Shown piece by piece: positions 16,732 through 26,019 of a DNA stretch of 64,000 nucleotides. The notes beneath the pieces were generated by a model, which worked only from the letters and a program-made list of their open reading frames with translations, was not told the DNA's origin and searched no databases. Source of the DNA: Klebsiella quasivariicola (GTDB lineage: Bacteria; Pseudomonadota; Gammaproteobacteria; Enterobacterales; Enterobacteriaceae); NCBI RefSeq assembly GCF_002269255.1, contig NZ_CP022823.1, positions 806,001 to 870,000 on the forward strand, read 5' to 3'. The position numbers were made by a program, and so were the translations under genes. Position 1 is the stretch's first letter, and every line of letters starts with the position of its first letter.

Positions 16732-18465
16732 GTGAAACAACAGATACAACTACGCCGCCGCGAGGCGGTTGACGGCGTCGAACTCCCCGCCGGCCTGCCG
16801 CCGCTACTGCAGCGGCTGTATGCCAGCCGGGGGGTGCGCAGCGCGCAGGAGCTGGAGCGCAGCGTCAAAGGCATGCTGCCGTGGACGCAGCTTACCGGCG
16901 TTGAAAAAGCGGTCGAGATGCTGCATGACGCGTTCCTGAAAGGATTGCATATTGTGGTGGTCGGCGATTTTGACGCCGATGGCGCCACCAGCACCGCGCT
17001 AAGCGTACTGGCCCTGCGCGCACTGGGATATAACAACGTCTCCTATCTGGTGCCGAACCGCTTTGAAGACGGCTACGGCTTAAGCCCGGAAGTGGTCGAT
17101 CAGGCGCACGCTCGCGGCGCGCAGATGATCATGACCGTTGATAACGGCATTTCGTCACATGCCGGTGTCGATCACGCCCATGCGTTGGGCATTCCGGTGC
17201 TGGTGACCGATCACCACCTGCCGGGCGATACGCTGCCGGCGGCGGAGGCCATCGTTAATCCCAACCTGCGCGATTGCGACTTCCCGTCGAAATCACTGGC
17301 CGGGGTGGGGGTGGCGTTTTATCTGATGCTGGCGCTGCGCACTTTCCTGCGCGATAAAGGCTGGTTTGAGGCCCGCGGCATCGCTGCGCCAAACCTCGCC
17401 GAGCTGCTGGATCTGGTGGCGCTTGGCACCGTCGCGGACGTGGTACCGCTGGATGCTAACAACCGTATTCTCACCTGGCAGGGGTTAAGCCGCATTCGCG
17501 CCGGCAAATGTCGGCCCGGCATTAAGGCGCTACTGGAAATTTCCAACCGCGATCCGCAAAAGCTGGCGGCCAGCGACCTCGGTTTTGCCCTCGGGCCGCG
17601 CCTGAACGCGGCGGGACGGCTGGATGATATGTCGGTCGGCGTGGCGCTGCTGCTATGCGATAACATCGGCGAAGCGCGGGTGCTGGCCAACGAGCTCGAC
17701 GCGCTCAACCAGACGCGCAAAGAGATTGAGCAGGGGATGCAGGCCGAAGCGCTAACGCTCTGTCAGCAGCTGGAGCGCAGCGCCGATACTCTGCCCGGCG
17801 GACTGGCGATGTACCATCCCCAGTGGCACCAGGGCGTCGTTGGCATTCTGGCATCACGCATTAAAGAGCGCTTCCATCGCCCGGTTATCGCTTTTGCGCC
17901 CACCGGCGACGGCACGCTGAAAGGCTCCGGTCGCTCCATTCAGGGGTTGCATATGCGCGATGCGCTGGAGCGCCTTGATACGCTTTATCCTGGGCTAATC
18001 CTGAAGTTCGGCGGCCACGCGATGGCGGCGGGGCTTTCGCTGGAAGAGGCGCGTTTTGACGAGTTTCAACAGCGCTTCGGCGAGCTGGTGACCGAATGGC
18101 TGGATCCCGCATTATTGCAGGGCGAAGTGGTCTCCGACGGCCCGCTGACGGCGGCGGAGATGAGCATGGAAGTGGCGCAGATGCTGCGCGATGCCGGGCC
18201 ATGGGGGCAGATGTTCCCGGAACCGCTGTTTGACGGTCGCTTCCGCCTGCTGCAGCAGCGGCTGGTGGGCGAGCGCCACCTGAAGGTGATGGTCGAGCCG
18301 GTTGACGGCGGCCCGCTGCTGGACGGTATCGCCTTCAACGTTGATACTTCCATCTGGCCCGACAACGGCGTGCGTGAAGTCCAGTTAGCCTACAAGCTCG
18401 ACATCAACGAGTTCCGCGGCAACCGCAGCCTGCAGCTGATCATCGATCACCTCTGGCCAAATTGA
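16732..18465 (+). CDS. recJ: Single-strand-specific 5'-3' exonuclease RecJ
   Basis: 577 residues, DHH-superfamily nuclease in RecF-pathway recombination, base excision and mismatch repair. Metal-binding motifs are VVGDFDADGATST (about 78-90), MTVDNGIS and VTDHHLPGD, and the C-terminal DHHA1 motif is LKFGGHAMAAGLSL. GTG start at 16732 immediately follows dsbC. Length equals E. coli RecJ. Confidence 0.98.
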   Translation: MKQQIQLRRREAVDGVELPAGLPPLLQRLYASRGVRSAQELERSVKGMLPWTQLTGVEKAVEMLHDAFLKGLHIVVVGDFDADGATSTALSVLALRALGYNNVSYLVPNRFEDGYGLSPEVVDQAHARGAQMIMTVDNGISSHAGVDHAHALGIPVLVTDHHLPGDTLPAAEAIVNPNLRDCDFPSKSLAGVGVAFYLMLALRTFLRDKGWFEARGIAAPNLAELLDLVALGTVADVVPLDANNRILTWQGLSRIRAGKCRPGIKALLEISNRDPQKLAASDLGFALGPRLNAAGRLDDMSVGVALLLCDNIGEARVLANELDALNQTRKEIEQGMQAEALTLCQQLERSADTLPGGLAMYHPQWHQGVVGILASRIKERFHRPVIAFAPTGDGTLKGSGRSIQGLHMRDALERLDTLYPGLILKFGGHAMAAGLSLEEARFDEFQQRFGELVTEWLDPALLQGEVVSDGPLTAAEMSMEVAQMLRDAGPWGQMFPEPLFDGRFRLLQQRLVGERHLKVMVEPVDGGPLLDGIAFNVDTSIWPDNGVREVQLAYKLDINEFRGNRSLQLIIDHLWPN

Positions 18466-18550
18466 CAACAGTGTAGGAATAAGGGCGCGAATCCGGTAGA
18501 ATTCCGCTCTTATCACCGCATTTTGACAAATCCATTAAAAGAAACCGACC

Positions 18551-19649
18551 ATGTTTGAAATAAATCCGGTAAAAAACCGCATTCAGGACCTCACGGAGCG
18601 CTCCGACGTTCTTAGGGGGTATCTTTGACTACGATGCCAAGAAAGAGCGTCTCGAAGAAGTAAACGCCGAGCTGGAACAGCCGGACGTGTGGAACGAACC
18701 CGAACGCGCCCAGGCGCTGGGTAAAGAGCGTTCTTCCCTGGAAGCCATCGTAGATACCCTGGATCAGATGTCCCAGGGGCTGGAAGATGTTGCCGGCCTG
18801 CTGGATCTGGCCGTGGAAGCGGACGACGAAGAAACCTTCAACGAAGCCGTCGCCGAGCTGGATACGCTGGAAGAGAAGCTGGCGCAGCTTGAGTTCCGCC
18901 GCATGTTCTCCGGCGAATACGACAGCGCCGATTGCTACCTCGATATTCAGGCCGGTTCCGGTGGCACCGAAGCCCAGGACTGGGCCAGCATGCTGATGCG
19001 CATGTACCTGCGCTGGGCGGAAGCCCGCGGCTTTAAGACCGAGATCATCGAAGAATCCGAAGGTGAAGTCGCGGGGATTAAATCCGTGACCATCAAGATC
19101 ATTGGCGATTACGCCTACGGCTGGCTGCGTACTGAAACCGGTGTTCACCGTCTGGTGCGTAAGAGCCCGTTCGATTCCGGCGGCCGCCGTCATACCTCCT
19201 TCAGCTCCGCGTTTGTTTATCCGGAAGTGGAAGACGATATCGATATCGAAATTAACCCGGCCGACCTGCGCATTGACGTATATCGCGCCTCCGGCGCCGG
19301 TGGTCAGCACGTTAACCGTACAGAATCCGCGGTGCGTATTACCCATATCCCGACCGGGTTGGTGACGCAGTGCCAGAACGACCGTTCGCAGCACAAGAAC
19401 AAAGACCAGGCCATGAAGCAGATGAAAGCGAAGCTTTATGAGCTGGAAATGCAGAAGAAAAATGCCGAGAAGCAGGCGATGGAAGACAACAAGTCCGATA
19501 TCGGCTGGGGCAGCCAGATCCGCTCTTACGTGCTGGATGACTCGCGTATTAAAGATCTGCGTACCGGGGTGGAAACCCGCAACACTCAGGCGGTGCTCGA
19601 TGGCAGCCTGGACCAATTTATCGAAGCAAGTTTGAAAGCAGGGTTATGA
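18551..19649 (+). CDS. prfB: Peptide chain release factor RF2, with programmed +1 frameshift
   Basis: 365-residue RF2 formed by joining 18551-18625 to 18627-19649. The first 25 codons end CTT followed by in-frame TGA (18626-18628). Ribosomes slip +1 on CTT and continue, an autoregulatory response to RF2 level. The stop-recognition motif SPF (KSPFDSGG) and the peptide-release GGQ (ASGAGGQHVN) are intact; the residue four before GGQ is alanine, as in most bacteria, in contrast to the threonine of E. coli K-12. Followed 9 bases later by lysS, forming the usual prfB-lysS operon. Confidence 0.98.
18614..18629 (+). promoter_or_regulatory. RF2 programmed +1 frameshift site
   Basis: AGGGGG (18614-18619) acts as an internal Shine-Dalgarno stimulator three bases before the slip codon CTT (18623-18625) and the TGA stop followed by C, a weak termination context. 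The arrangement is identical to the E. coli prfB recoding signal. Confidence 0.97.
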
Positions 19650-19658
19650 GGAACCAAC

Positions 19659-21176
19659 ATGTCTGAACAACAAGCACAGGGCGCTGACGCGGCAATTGAC
19701 CTTAATAATGAACTGAAAACCCGTCGCGAGAAGCTGGCTGCGCTGCGTGAGCAGGGCGTCGCTTTCCCGAACGATTTCCGTCGTGACCATACCTCTGACC
19801 AACTGCACGCTGACTTCGATGGCAAAGAAAACGAAGAGCTGGAAGCGCTGAACGTTGAAGTGGCCGTTGCTGGCCGCATGATGACCCGTCGTATCATGGG
19901 GAAAGCGTCCTTCGTGACCCTGCAGGACGTTGGTGGCCGCATTCAGCTGTACGTGGCGCGTGATGACCTGGCGGAAGGCGTTTACAACGATCAGTTCAAA
20001 AAATGGGACCTCGGCGACATCATTGCCGCCCGCGGTAAGCTGTTCAAGACCAAAACCGGTGAGCTGTCTATCCACTGCACCGAGCTGCGTCTGCTGACCA
20101 AAGCCCTGCGCCCGTTACCGGACAAATTCCATGGCCTGCAGGATCAGGAAGCGCGCTATCGTCAGCGTTACCTCGATCTGATCTCCAATGATGAATCCCG
20201 CAAGACCTTTAAAGTGCGTTCGCAGATCCTGGCGGGCATCCGTCAGTTCATGGTTGGCCGCGGCTTTATGGAAGTGGAAACCCCGATGATGCAGGTGATC
20301 CCGGGCGGTGCTTCCGCGCGTCCGTTCATCACCCATCATAACGCGCTGGATCTGGACATGTACCTGCGTATCGCGCCGGAACTGTACCTCAAGCGTCTGG
20401 TGGTCGGCGGCTTCGAACGCGTCTTCGAGATCAACCGTAACTTCCGTAACGAAGGGATCTCCGTTCGTCATAACCCTGAGTTCACCATGATGGAACTCTA
20501 CATGGCGTACGCGGATTACAAAGATCTGATCGAGCTGACCGAATCCCTGTTCCGCACCCTGGCGCAGGACATCCTCGGCAACACCGAAGTGCCTTACGGC
20601 GACCAGGTGTTCGACTTCGGCAAACCGTTCGAAAAACTGACCATGCGCGAAGCGATCAAGAAATACCGTCCGGAAACCGAGATGGCGGATCTGGATAACT
20701 TCGATTCTGCGAAAGCGATCGCTGAGTCTATCGGCATCAAAGTTGAGAAGAGCTGGGGTCTGGGCCGTATCGTGACCGAGATCTTCGAAGAAGTGGCGGA
20801 AGCACACCTGATTCAGCCGACCTTCATCACCGAATACCCGGCGGAAGTTTCTCCGCTGGCGCGCCGTAACGACGTGAATCCGGAAATCACCGACCGCTTT
20901 GAATTCTTCATCGGCGGCCGCGAAATCGGTAACGGCTTTAGCGAGCTGAACGACGCCGAAGACCAGGCGCAGCGTTTCCAGGATCAGGTTGATGCGAAAG
21001 CCGCAGGCGACGACGAAGCGATGTTCTACGATGAAGACTATGTCACCGCGCTGGAACACGGTCTGCCGCCGACCGCGGGTCTGGGCATCGGTATCGACCG
21101 CATGGTCATGCTGTTCACCAACAGCCACACCATCCGCGACGTTATTCTGTTCCCGGCAATGCGTCCGCAGAAATAA
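19659..21176 (+). CDS. lysS: Lysyl-tRNA synthetase (class II)
   Basis: 505 residues. An N-terminal OB-fold anticodon-binding domain (about 60-175) precedes a class II catalytic core with motif 2 FEINRNFRNEGISVRHNPEF and motif 3 GLGIGIDRMVML. Charges tRNA-Lys in the cytosol. Downstream member of prfB-lysS and closed by a strong terminator. Confidence 0.99.
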   Translation: MSEQQAQGADAAIDLNNELKTRREKLAALREQGVAFPNDFRRDHTSDQLHADFDGKENEELEALNVEVAVAGRMMTRRIMGKASFVTLQDVGGRIQLYVARDDLAEGVYNDQFKKWDLGDIIAARGKLFKTKTGELSIHCTELRLLTKALRPLPDKFHGLQDQEARYRQRYLDLISNDESRKTFKVRSQILAGIRQFMVGRGFMEVETPMMQVIPGGASARPFITHHNALDLDMYLRIAPELYLKRLVVGGFERVFEINRNFRNEGISVRHNPEFTMMELYMAYADYKDLIELTESLFRTLAQDILGNTEVPYGDQVFDFGKPFEKLTMREAIKKYRPETEMADLDNFDSAKAIAESIGIKVEKSWGLGRIVTEIFEEVAEAHLIQPTFITEYPAEVSPLARRNDVNPEITDRFEFFIGGREIGNGFSELNDAEDQAQRFQDQVDAKAAGDDEAMFYDEDYVTALEHGLPPTAGLGIGIDRMVMLFTNSHTIRDVILFPAMRPQK

Positions 21177-21194
21177 TCGCCCTTCGCGAAAAGC

Positions 21195-21221
21195 AAAAAA
21201 CCCGGCTTGCCGGGTTTTTTT
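21195..21221 (+). terminator. Intrinsic terminator of prfB-lysS
   Basis: AAAAAACCCGGC (21195-21206) pairs with GCCGGGTTTTTT (21209-21220) around a TT loop, followed by another T. A clear bidirectional-looking rho-independent terminator. Confidence 0.95.
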
Positions 21222-21255
21222 ATGTCTGATGTGAGGTCCGAAGACTGGCGTAGCG

Positions 21256-21345
21256 GGGAGTCCCGGATAGCGGCGTAAACGCCTTATCCGGGCTATGCGA
21301 CGGCGAGCCGTAGGCCTGTGCAAGCGTAGCGCCGCCGGGCAGTGA
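21256..21345. repeat. REP/BIME pair
   Basis: ATAGCGGCGTAAACGCC (21268-21284) with flanking TCCCGGA and TCCGGGCTA, and then a second unit AGCGCCGCCGGGCAG (21328-21342), form two REP palindromes between the convergent lysS and idi. Confidence 0.75.
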
Positions 21346-21385
21346 TGACAGGTACAGGCTGCGCCTGGCCTGGAGAATATTCAGC

Positions 21386-21940
21386 TTACGCGCGCAGGCG
21401 TGCAACGAAACCGATCAACGCCTGGCGGGCGTCCTGGTTTTCCGCTTCCAGTACCATCCACGGGCTGAACGCCCACGGCGTGGCGGCCAGCGCGCTTAAC
21501 ATGGTTGGCAGGTCAACCCACTGATAGTCCATGACTTCATCGTCGTTAGGCTGCAGCTCACTCACCACGCGCGCGGCATATACCGGGCATACTTCGTTCT
21601 CAACGATGCCGTTCGGGGCAACCGCCCGGTAGCGGAAGGCCGGGTGAATCGGCGCGATATCGGCAATCTCCACGCCGAGCTCGAAGCGACAGCGGCGCGT
21701 AACGGCCTGCTCGAAGGTCTCGCCCTGCTGGGGGTGTCCGCAGACCGAGTTGGTCCACACCCCGGGCCAGGCCTTTTTGCCTAGTGAACGGCGGGTGACC
21801 AGAAACTGTCCCTGCTCATTGAACAGCCAGCAGGAAAACGCGAGGTGCAAAGGGGTATTGAGCGTGTGGGCGGCATACTTCTCCAGCATACCGGCAGGCT
21901 GATCCTGCTCATCCAGCAAAATGACGTGTTCCCCGGCCAT
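21386..21940 (-). CDS. idi: Isopentenyl-diphosphate delta-isomerase, type 1
   Basis: 184 residues, Nudix-fold enzyme interconverting IPP and DMAPP. The active-site cysteine lies in WTNSVCGHPQQGE and the acidic metal site in NEVCPVYAARV. ATG 21940 gives MAGEHVILLDEQD, the usual N terminus; an upstream in-frame ATG adds 11 non-conserved residues. Positioned after lysS as in E. coli. Confidence 0.95.
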   Translation of the reverse strand: MAGEHVILLDEQDQPAGMLEKYAAHTLNTPLHLAFSCWLFNEQGQFLVTRRSLGKKAWPGVWTNSVCGHPQQGETFEQAVTRRCRFELGVEIADIAPIHPAFRYRAVAPNGIVENEVCPVYAARVVSELQPNDDEVMDYQWVDLPTMLSALAATPWAFSPWMVLEAENQDARQALIGFVARLRA

Positions 21941-21993
21941 AACGACTCCTGAAAATAAAAAATGACCCGGCACAAACCCGCCGGGTCATGTAC

Positions 21994-22710
21994 TCAGGCC
22001 ACTAGGGTAGCCCATAAATGGGAGAAAGGCATTACCAAAACAAGCCCTGGCAGCATGTTGGCGACCGGGAAAAGCTTAATGTTGCAGATGCGTAATCCCG
22101 TGGCCACCATCAGCAATCCACCGGCGCAGGAGAAATCCGCCATCATTGACGGGGTGATCATCGGCAGAATAAACACTGCCAGCATCGCCAGCGCCACCTG
22201 AATCACAATCTGCGGGATAGCGATGGTCATCACCGCGTAACCCAGCAGCGTCGCGAAGATCCCGGCGGTAAACAGATCGAGGATCGTTTTAATGTACAGG
22301 ATCGATGGATCGCCGCTCATACCTTCGGTCATGGCACCAAAAATACCGGTACCGCTGGCGCAAAACAGGACCAAAATAGCCACGAATTTTTCGGTGAACT
22401 CTTCGTGACCTAATCCCTGAACGGGGGGCAGGACTTTATTAATCAACCCACGCGTTGATCCCGCCGCGCGACCGATACGTTTTTCCAGGTGCAACAGTTC
22501 GCCAAGGAAAGCGCCGAGTACCATCGCCAGCACTACCGCCGGCATATATTTCACCTTCAGCACCAGGGTGATCCCCAGGCCGACGGAGCAGAGACCAAAG
22601 GTCATCGGCAGAGCTGTTTTGACGCGTTCCGGAAGTTTGCCTCCGGCCATTGCGCCAATTAATCCGCCGATAATCACGGCGGAACCATTTACATACGGAC
22701 CAATTAACAT
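21994..22710 (-). CDS. DUF554 (YqgA-like) integral membrane protein
   Basis: 238 residues with about six or seven hydrophobic helices and the family N terminus MLIGPYVNGSAVIIGGLIGA. DUF554 proteins are suspected transporters with no established substrate. Here it is the last gene of a minus-strand trio with a UbiD-type decarboxylase and its flavin prenyltransferase (12-base gap), so transport of an aromatic acid or its product is a reasonable guess, not shown by the sequence. Confidence 0.75.
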   Translation of the reverse strand: MLIGPYVNGSAVIIGGLIGAMAGGKLPERVKTALPMTFGLCSVGLGITLVLKVKYMPAVVLAMVLGAFLGELLHLEKRIGRAAGSTRGLINKVLPPVQGLGHEEFTEKFVAILVLFCASGTGIFGAMTEGMSGDPSILYIKTILDLFTAGIFATLLGYAVMTIAIPQIVIQVALAMLAVFILPMITPSMMADFSCAGGLLMVATGLRICNIKLFPVANMLPGLVLVMPFSHLWATLVA

Positions 22711-22722
22711 TGCGAGTTCCTG

Positions 22723-23307
22723 TTACGCGTAATGCAGCTCGCCTTCACCCCAGCGTGGGATGTTATTGACCTCCAGGCCAAACAGGTCAAGCGCGCGGTT
22801 TACGCTATGGGTAATAATGTCATCTGCGCTTTGCGGACGCTGATAGAGCGCGGGCACCGGCGGAAAGATGATGCCGCCCATCTCGGTCACCGCCGCCATA
22901 TTGCGTATATGGCCGAGATTAAGCGGCGTCTCGCGCGCCAGCAGCACCAGCCGTCGGCGTTCCTTAAGCACTACGTCCGCCGCGCGGGTAAGCAGATTAT
23001 CGGTGAGACAATGGGCGATAGCGCCCAATGACCGCATCGAGCAGGGGGCGACTAACATCCCCAGCGTTTTAAACGAGCCGCTGGAGATGGACGCGCCCAG
23101 GTGGTTGATGGGATGTACCACGTCAGCCAGCGCCATCACGTCGTCTAAGCGGTAATCCGTTTCCAGTTCGCAGGTTTTTTCCGCGCCTTTGGAGACCACC
23201 AGATGAACCTCTACCGCCAGTGGCCGCAAGAGTTCCAGCGCTTTGACGCCGTACTGGAACCCGGAAGCGCCGCTAATGCCAATGATGATGCGTGGTGTCA
23301 TGGTCAT
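22723..23307 (-). CDS. UbiX/Pad1-like flavin prenyltransferase (subunit B of a hydroxybenzoate decarboxylase)
   Basis: About 194 residues. The flavodoxin-like GISGASGFQYGVKAL at the N terminus and PCSMRSLGAIAHCLTDNLLTRAADV are UbiX/Pad1 signatures, as is VLKERRRLVLLARETPLN. Such enzymes make the prenylated FMN cofactor needed by UbiD-type decarboxylases, and the UbiD partner is encoded 5 bases upstream. The start may be 23307 or the ATG two codons on (23301), which has better spacing to AAGGG. Related to KpdB/EcdB/LpdB proteins. Confidence 0.88.
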   Translation of the reverse strand: MTMTPRIIIGISGASGFQYGVKALELLRPLAVEVHLVVSKGAEKTCELETDYRLDDVMALADVVHPINHLGASISSGSFKTLGMLVAPCSMRSLGAIAHCLTDNLLTRAADVVLKERRRLVLLARETPLNLGHIRNMAAVTEMGGIIFPPVPALYQRPQSADDIITHSVNRALDLFGLEVNNIPRWGEGELHYA

Positions 23308-23312
23308 CGCCC

Positions 23313-24806
23313 TTATTCGAAGTCCGGCAGGAAACGTTTTACATCAACCGCTTTGAACTTAGAGCGCTCAAAGTTGTGTTTCAGATGGAACGGTACGGTG
23401 CAGTCGAAAATGGTTTTGCACGACATTCCCTGCTGCAGCACGCTCGGGCTGTATTCTGGCACCTGCGACGGGTCGAGCGGATGGCAGCGCACGCCCGGGA
23501 TCATTACGGTATCGACATCACCCTGGTAGCGGGTTTGCATCGCCCACAGCACGTCGTCGCTATCGAAAATATCAACGTCTTCATCCACCAGAATGACATG
23601 CTTCAGCTCAGGGAAGGCAGAGAACGCCAGGAGCGCCGCCTGGCGCTGGCGGCCTTCATCGGCTGGAGACGACTTTTTGAATTGCAGCACCGCCAGCAGC
23701 TTGCCGCCGCCTGCCGAGTGGGCGAAGACGTTGAGTAATTTGCCCGGCATGGCGCGTTCTACCATATCGAGAATACTCGCTTCGGTCGGGATCCCGGCCA
23801 TGTTGACATGTTCTTCGCCTGGCCCGACGGTGGTGCGCCAGATGGGGTTGATACGATGGGTGACAGCTTTGACTTTAATGACCGGAATCGCCTCTTTGGC
23901 TTCGCCGGTATAGCCCGGGAACTCCGGCATCGCGCGGCCGGTATGGGTGTTTTGATCTTCACGCACGCGCACGTTCGGCAGCAGCTCGCCTTCAATAACG
24001 ATTTCAGCGTGAGCGATGGCTTTTTCATTAATGGTTTTACACTGCACCATCTCCACCGCACGGCCACGCAGCGCGCCGGCGATGCTTAGCTCGTTGAAAC
24101 CCAGCGGGGTAGTCGGCGGCTCAAAGCAGGCGGCGATTTCGATAGCCGGATCCACGCCGATGCTGATCGAAATAGGTAGCGGCTGGCCCGCCGCTTCAGC
24201 TTTCATGCGGAAGGCATCGATATGACGACCCGGCGTCAGCCACATTGAAAGCTCATCGCGGCTCTGAACACACAGGCGGTGAATGGTGATATCGGATTCA
24301 CGAGTTTGCGGATCGGAGGCGTAGCACAGGCCCATGGTGATATACGGGCCGGCATCTTCTTCGGTGTTGGTTGGCGCAGGCAGCAGTTTACGCAGATCGA
24401 AATCAGCATCGCTGGCGAGGTGAACCACTTCCTGGCATACCGCCGCGCCCTGCACCATGGTTGGGGCAATAGCATTTTCAACGGAATCTTTCAGCAAATG
24501 ACCCAGTTTTGCCGGCTCACACTGCAGGAACTGGCTAACGCGCTGGCGCGAGCCGTTCAGACCGATGGCTACGCTGATATCGTCGAAGCCCTTAATTTTG
24601 TTAAAGACCATGACCGGGCCGTTCTTGCGTGTTGGACGCTGGCAGGTGCCGCCGGCGCCCACGTAGCGGTAAACGCCGGAGAGTTCGGCATGGGGATCGA
24701 CTTCGGTATCGGTTTCAACATATTCGCCCGGCAGCGTTTTTAACAGCGCCAGAGCCGAACGTAAATCATGTACCGGTGACGGTGTTTTTTTATCTGAGTT
24801 TGCCAT
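23313..24806 (-). CDS. UbiD-family non-oxidative aromatic acid decarboxylase (AroY/LpdC-like)
   Basis: 497 residues, full-length UbiD fold. Motifs shared with Klebsiella AroY (protocatechuate decarboxylase) and lactobacillar LpdC (gallate decarboxylase) include YRYVGAGGTCQRPTR, DITIHRLCVQSRDELSMW, AMPEFPGYTGE, VGPGEEHVNMAG and ILVDEDVDIFDSDDVLWAM; the catalytic Glu-Arg-Glu network lies in these blocks. The likely substrate is a hydroxylated benzoate, giving a phenol and CO2; which one cannot be told from sequence. ATG 24806 has the family start; the 21 residues before it are not conserved. No small D subunit of the KpdBCD/EcdBCD kind is adjacent. Confidence 0.9.
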   Translation of the reverse strand: MANSDKKTPSPVHDLRSALALLKTLPGEYVETDTEVDPHAELSGVYRYVGAGGTCQRPTRKNGPVMVFNKIKGFDDISVAIGLNGSRQRVSQFLQCEPAKLGHLLKDSVENAIAPTMVQGAAVCQEVVHLASDADFDLRKLLPAPTNTEEDAGPYITMGLCYASDPQTRESDITIHRLCVQSRDELSMWLTPGRHIDAFRMKAEAAGQPLPISISIGVDPAIEIAACFEPPTTPLGFNELSIAGALRGRAVEMVQCKTINEKAIAHAEIVIEGELLPNVRVREDQNTHTGRAMPEFPGYTGEAKEAIPVIKVKAVTHRINPIWRTTVGPGEEHVNMAGIPTEASILDMVERAMPGKLLNVFAHSAGGGKLLAVLQFKKSSPADEGRQRQAALLAFSAFPELKHVILVDEDVDIFDSDDVLWAMQTRYQGDVDTVMIPGVRCHPLDPSQVPEYSPSVLQQGMSCKTIFDCTVPFHLKHNFERSKFKAVDVKRFLPDFE

Positions 24807-25017
24807 GAGTGTTCCTTTGAAAAGCAATTTTGCTAAGCGCACAATATTTTTCTTCGATAAATTAAACAAATACCGTTTACCGGATGCTCAGTAGATCAAA
24901 AAAGTTGGTTTTAAAAAAATGTTAATGAACAATTAATCAATATGGTGAATTTGACGCGGCTTTTTATTTCTCAGCGTTAGTGTGATACTGCCCGGAAGAT
25001 AATTAATGAGGTCGGTC

Positions 25018-25917
25018 ATGGATCTTAAACGCTTACGCTATTTTTGCCGGGTAGTGGAACACGGTTCGGTGAGTCAGGCGGCGAAGTCGCTCAACATGGC
25101 GCAACCACCGCTCAGCAAGCGGATTCAGGAGCTTGAAGAAGAGCTGCAGGTTTCGCTTTTCGAGCGCCGCGGCAACCGCATTGAACCGACGGAAGCGGGG
25201 TATTTCTTATATCGGAAAGGCTGTGAAATTTTACGCCAGGTTGAGGATACTGCCCGCGAGACGGCTGATATTGCGCAAAAGGCCCGTGTGGAAGTACGTA
25301 TTGGCTTAACTCATCTGTATCAGAATTATTTCCAGCCTTTATTAATGGAGCTCTATCGGCGCAACCCTGAGACCGCGATAAATATCTCGGTGACCGACTC
25401 AAGTCATCTGGAAACATTATTAAATGAAGGTGCTATCGACCTGGCGTTAATACAGCGGCCTTATCGCAGCGAAGGCTTCGATTATATCTCCTTCGACCCC
25501 ATTAAACTGGTAGCGGTCATTAATAAAAAATGTCTGTCGCAGCCGCCTTCCAACCCCTATGACTACAATGCGCTGGCGGCGATGCCGCTGGTGCTGCTGC
25601 ACCGGGCGAAAGATTCCGGCACCTATGAAATGCTCATGGACCTGTTCCGTAAATCCGGCGTTAGCGCGAAGGTGATTATGCATATTACCCAGCCCGGAGT
25701 GATCCTCGACTGGCTGGAAGACGGGCTGGAAGCGGCGACATTGCTGCCATCTTCGGAAGTGAATGCCGAAAAACTGCCTCATTGCTATGTGGTTGATGTC
25801 TTCCCCTCACCGCAGATATTTTATCCGGCGCTGGTGAAATTGCCGTCGATGCCGTATCTCCCGGCGCTGATGGATATTATCGCCGGGGGTTATCCGTTTA
25901 TCGCGCCGAGGGAGTAG
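25018..25917 (+). CDS. LysR-family regulator of the divergent decarboxylase operon
   Basis: 299 residues. The N-terminal winged helix contains MDLKRLRYFCRVVEHGSVSQ and SLNMAQPPLSKRIQELEEEL; the C-terminal inducer domain begins near 90. It is transcribed divergently from the UbiD gene across a 211-base AT-rich gap, the classical LysR layout, so control of the decarboxylase in response to an aromatic acid is likely. ATG 25018 has GAGG six bases upstream. Confidence 0.9.
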   Translation: MDLKRLRYFCRVVEHGSVSQAAKSLNMAQPPLSKRIQELEEELQVSLFERRGNRIEPTEAGYFLYRKGCEILRQVEDTARETADIAQKARVEVRIGLTHLYQNYFQPLLMELYRRNPETAINISVTDSSHLETLLNEGAIDLALIQRPYRSEGFDYISFDPIKLVAVINKKCLSQPPSNPYDYNALAAMPLVLLHRAKDSGTYEMLMDLFRKSGVSAKVIMHITQPGVILDWLEDGLEAATLLPSSEVNAEKLPHCYVVDVFPSPQIFYPALVKLPSMPYLPALMDIIAGGYPFIAPRE

Positions 25918-26019
25918 AGATCAGAGAAAAAGCGTAGAGCATTGGGGATTGTTGCATGGACTGGTATGATATTCGCCCTGGTTGCGAGGTAAGTGGTTGT
26001 GTTAAGTGCAGGATGCCTG

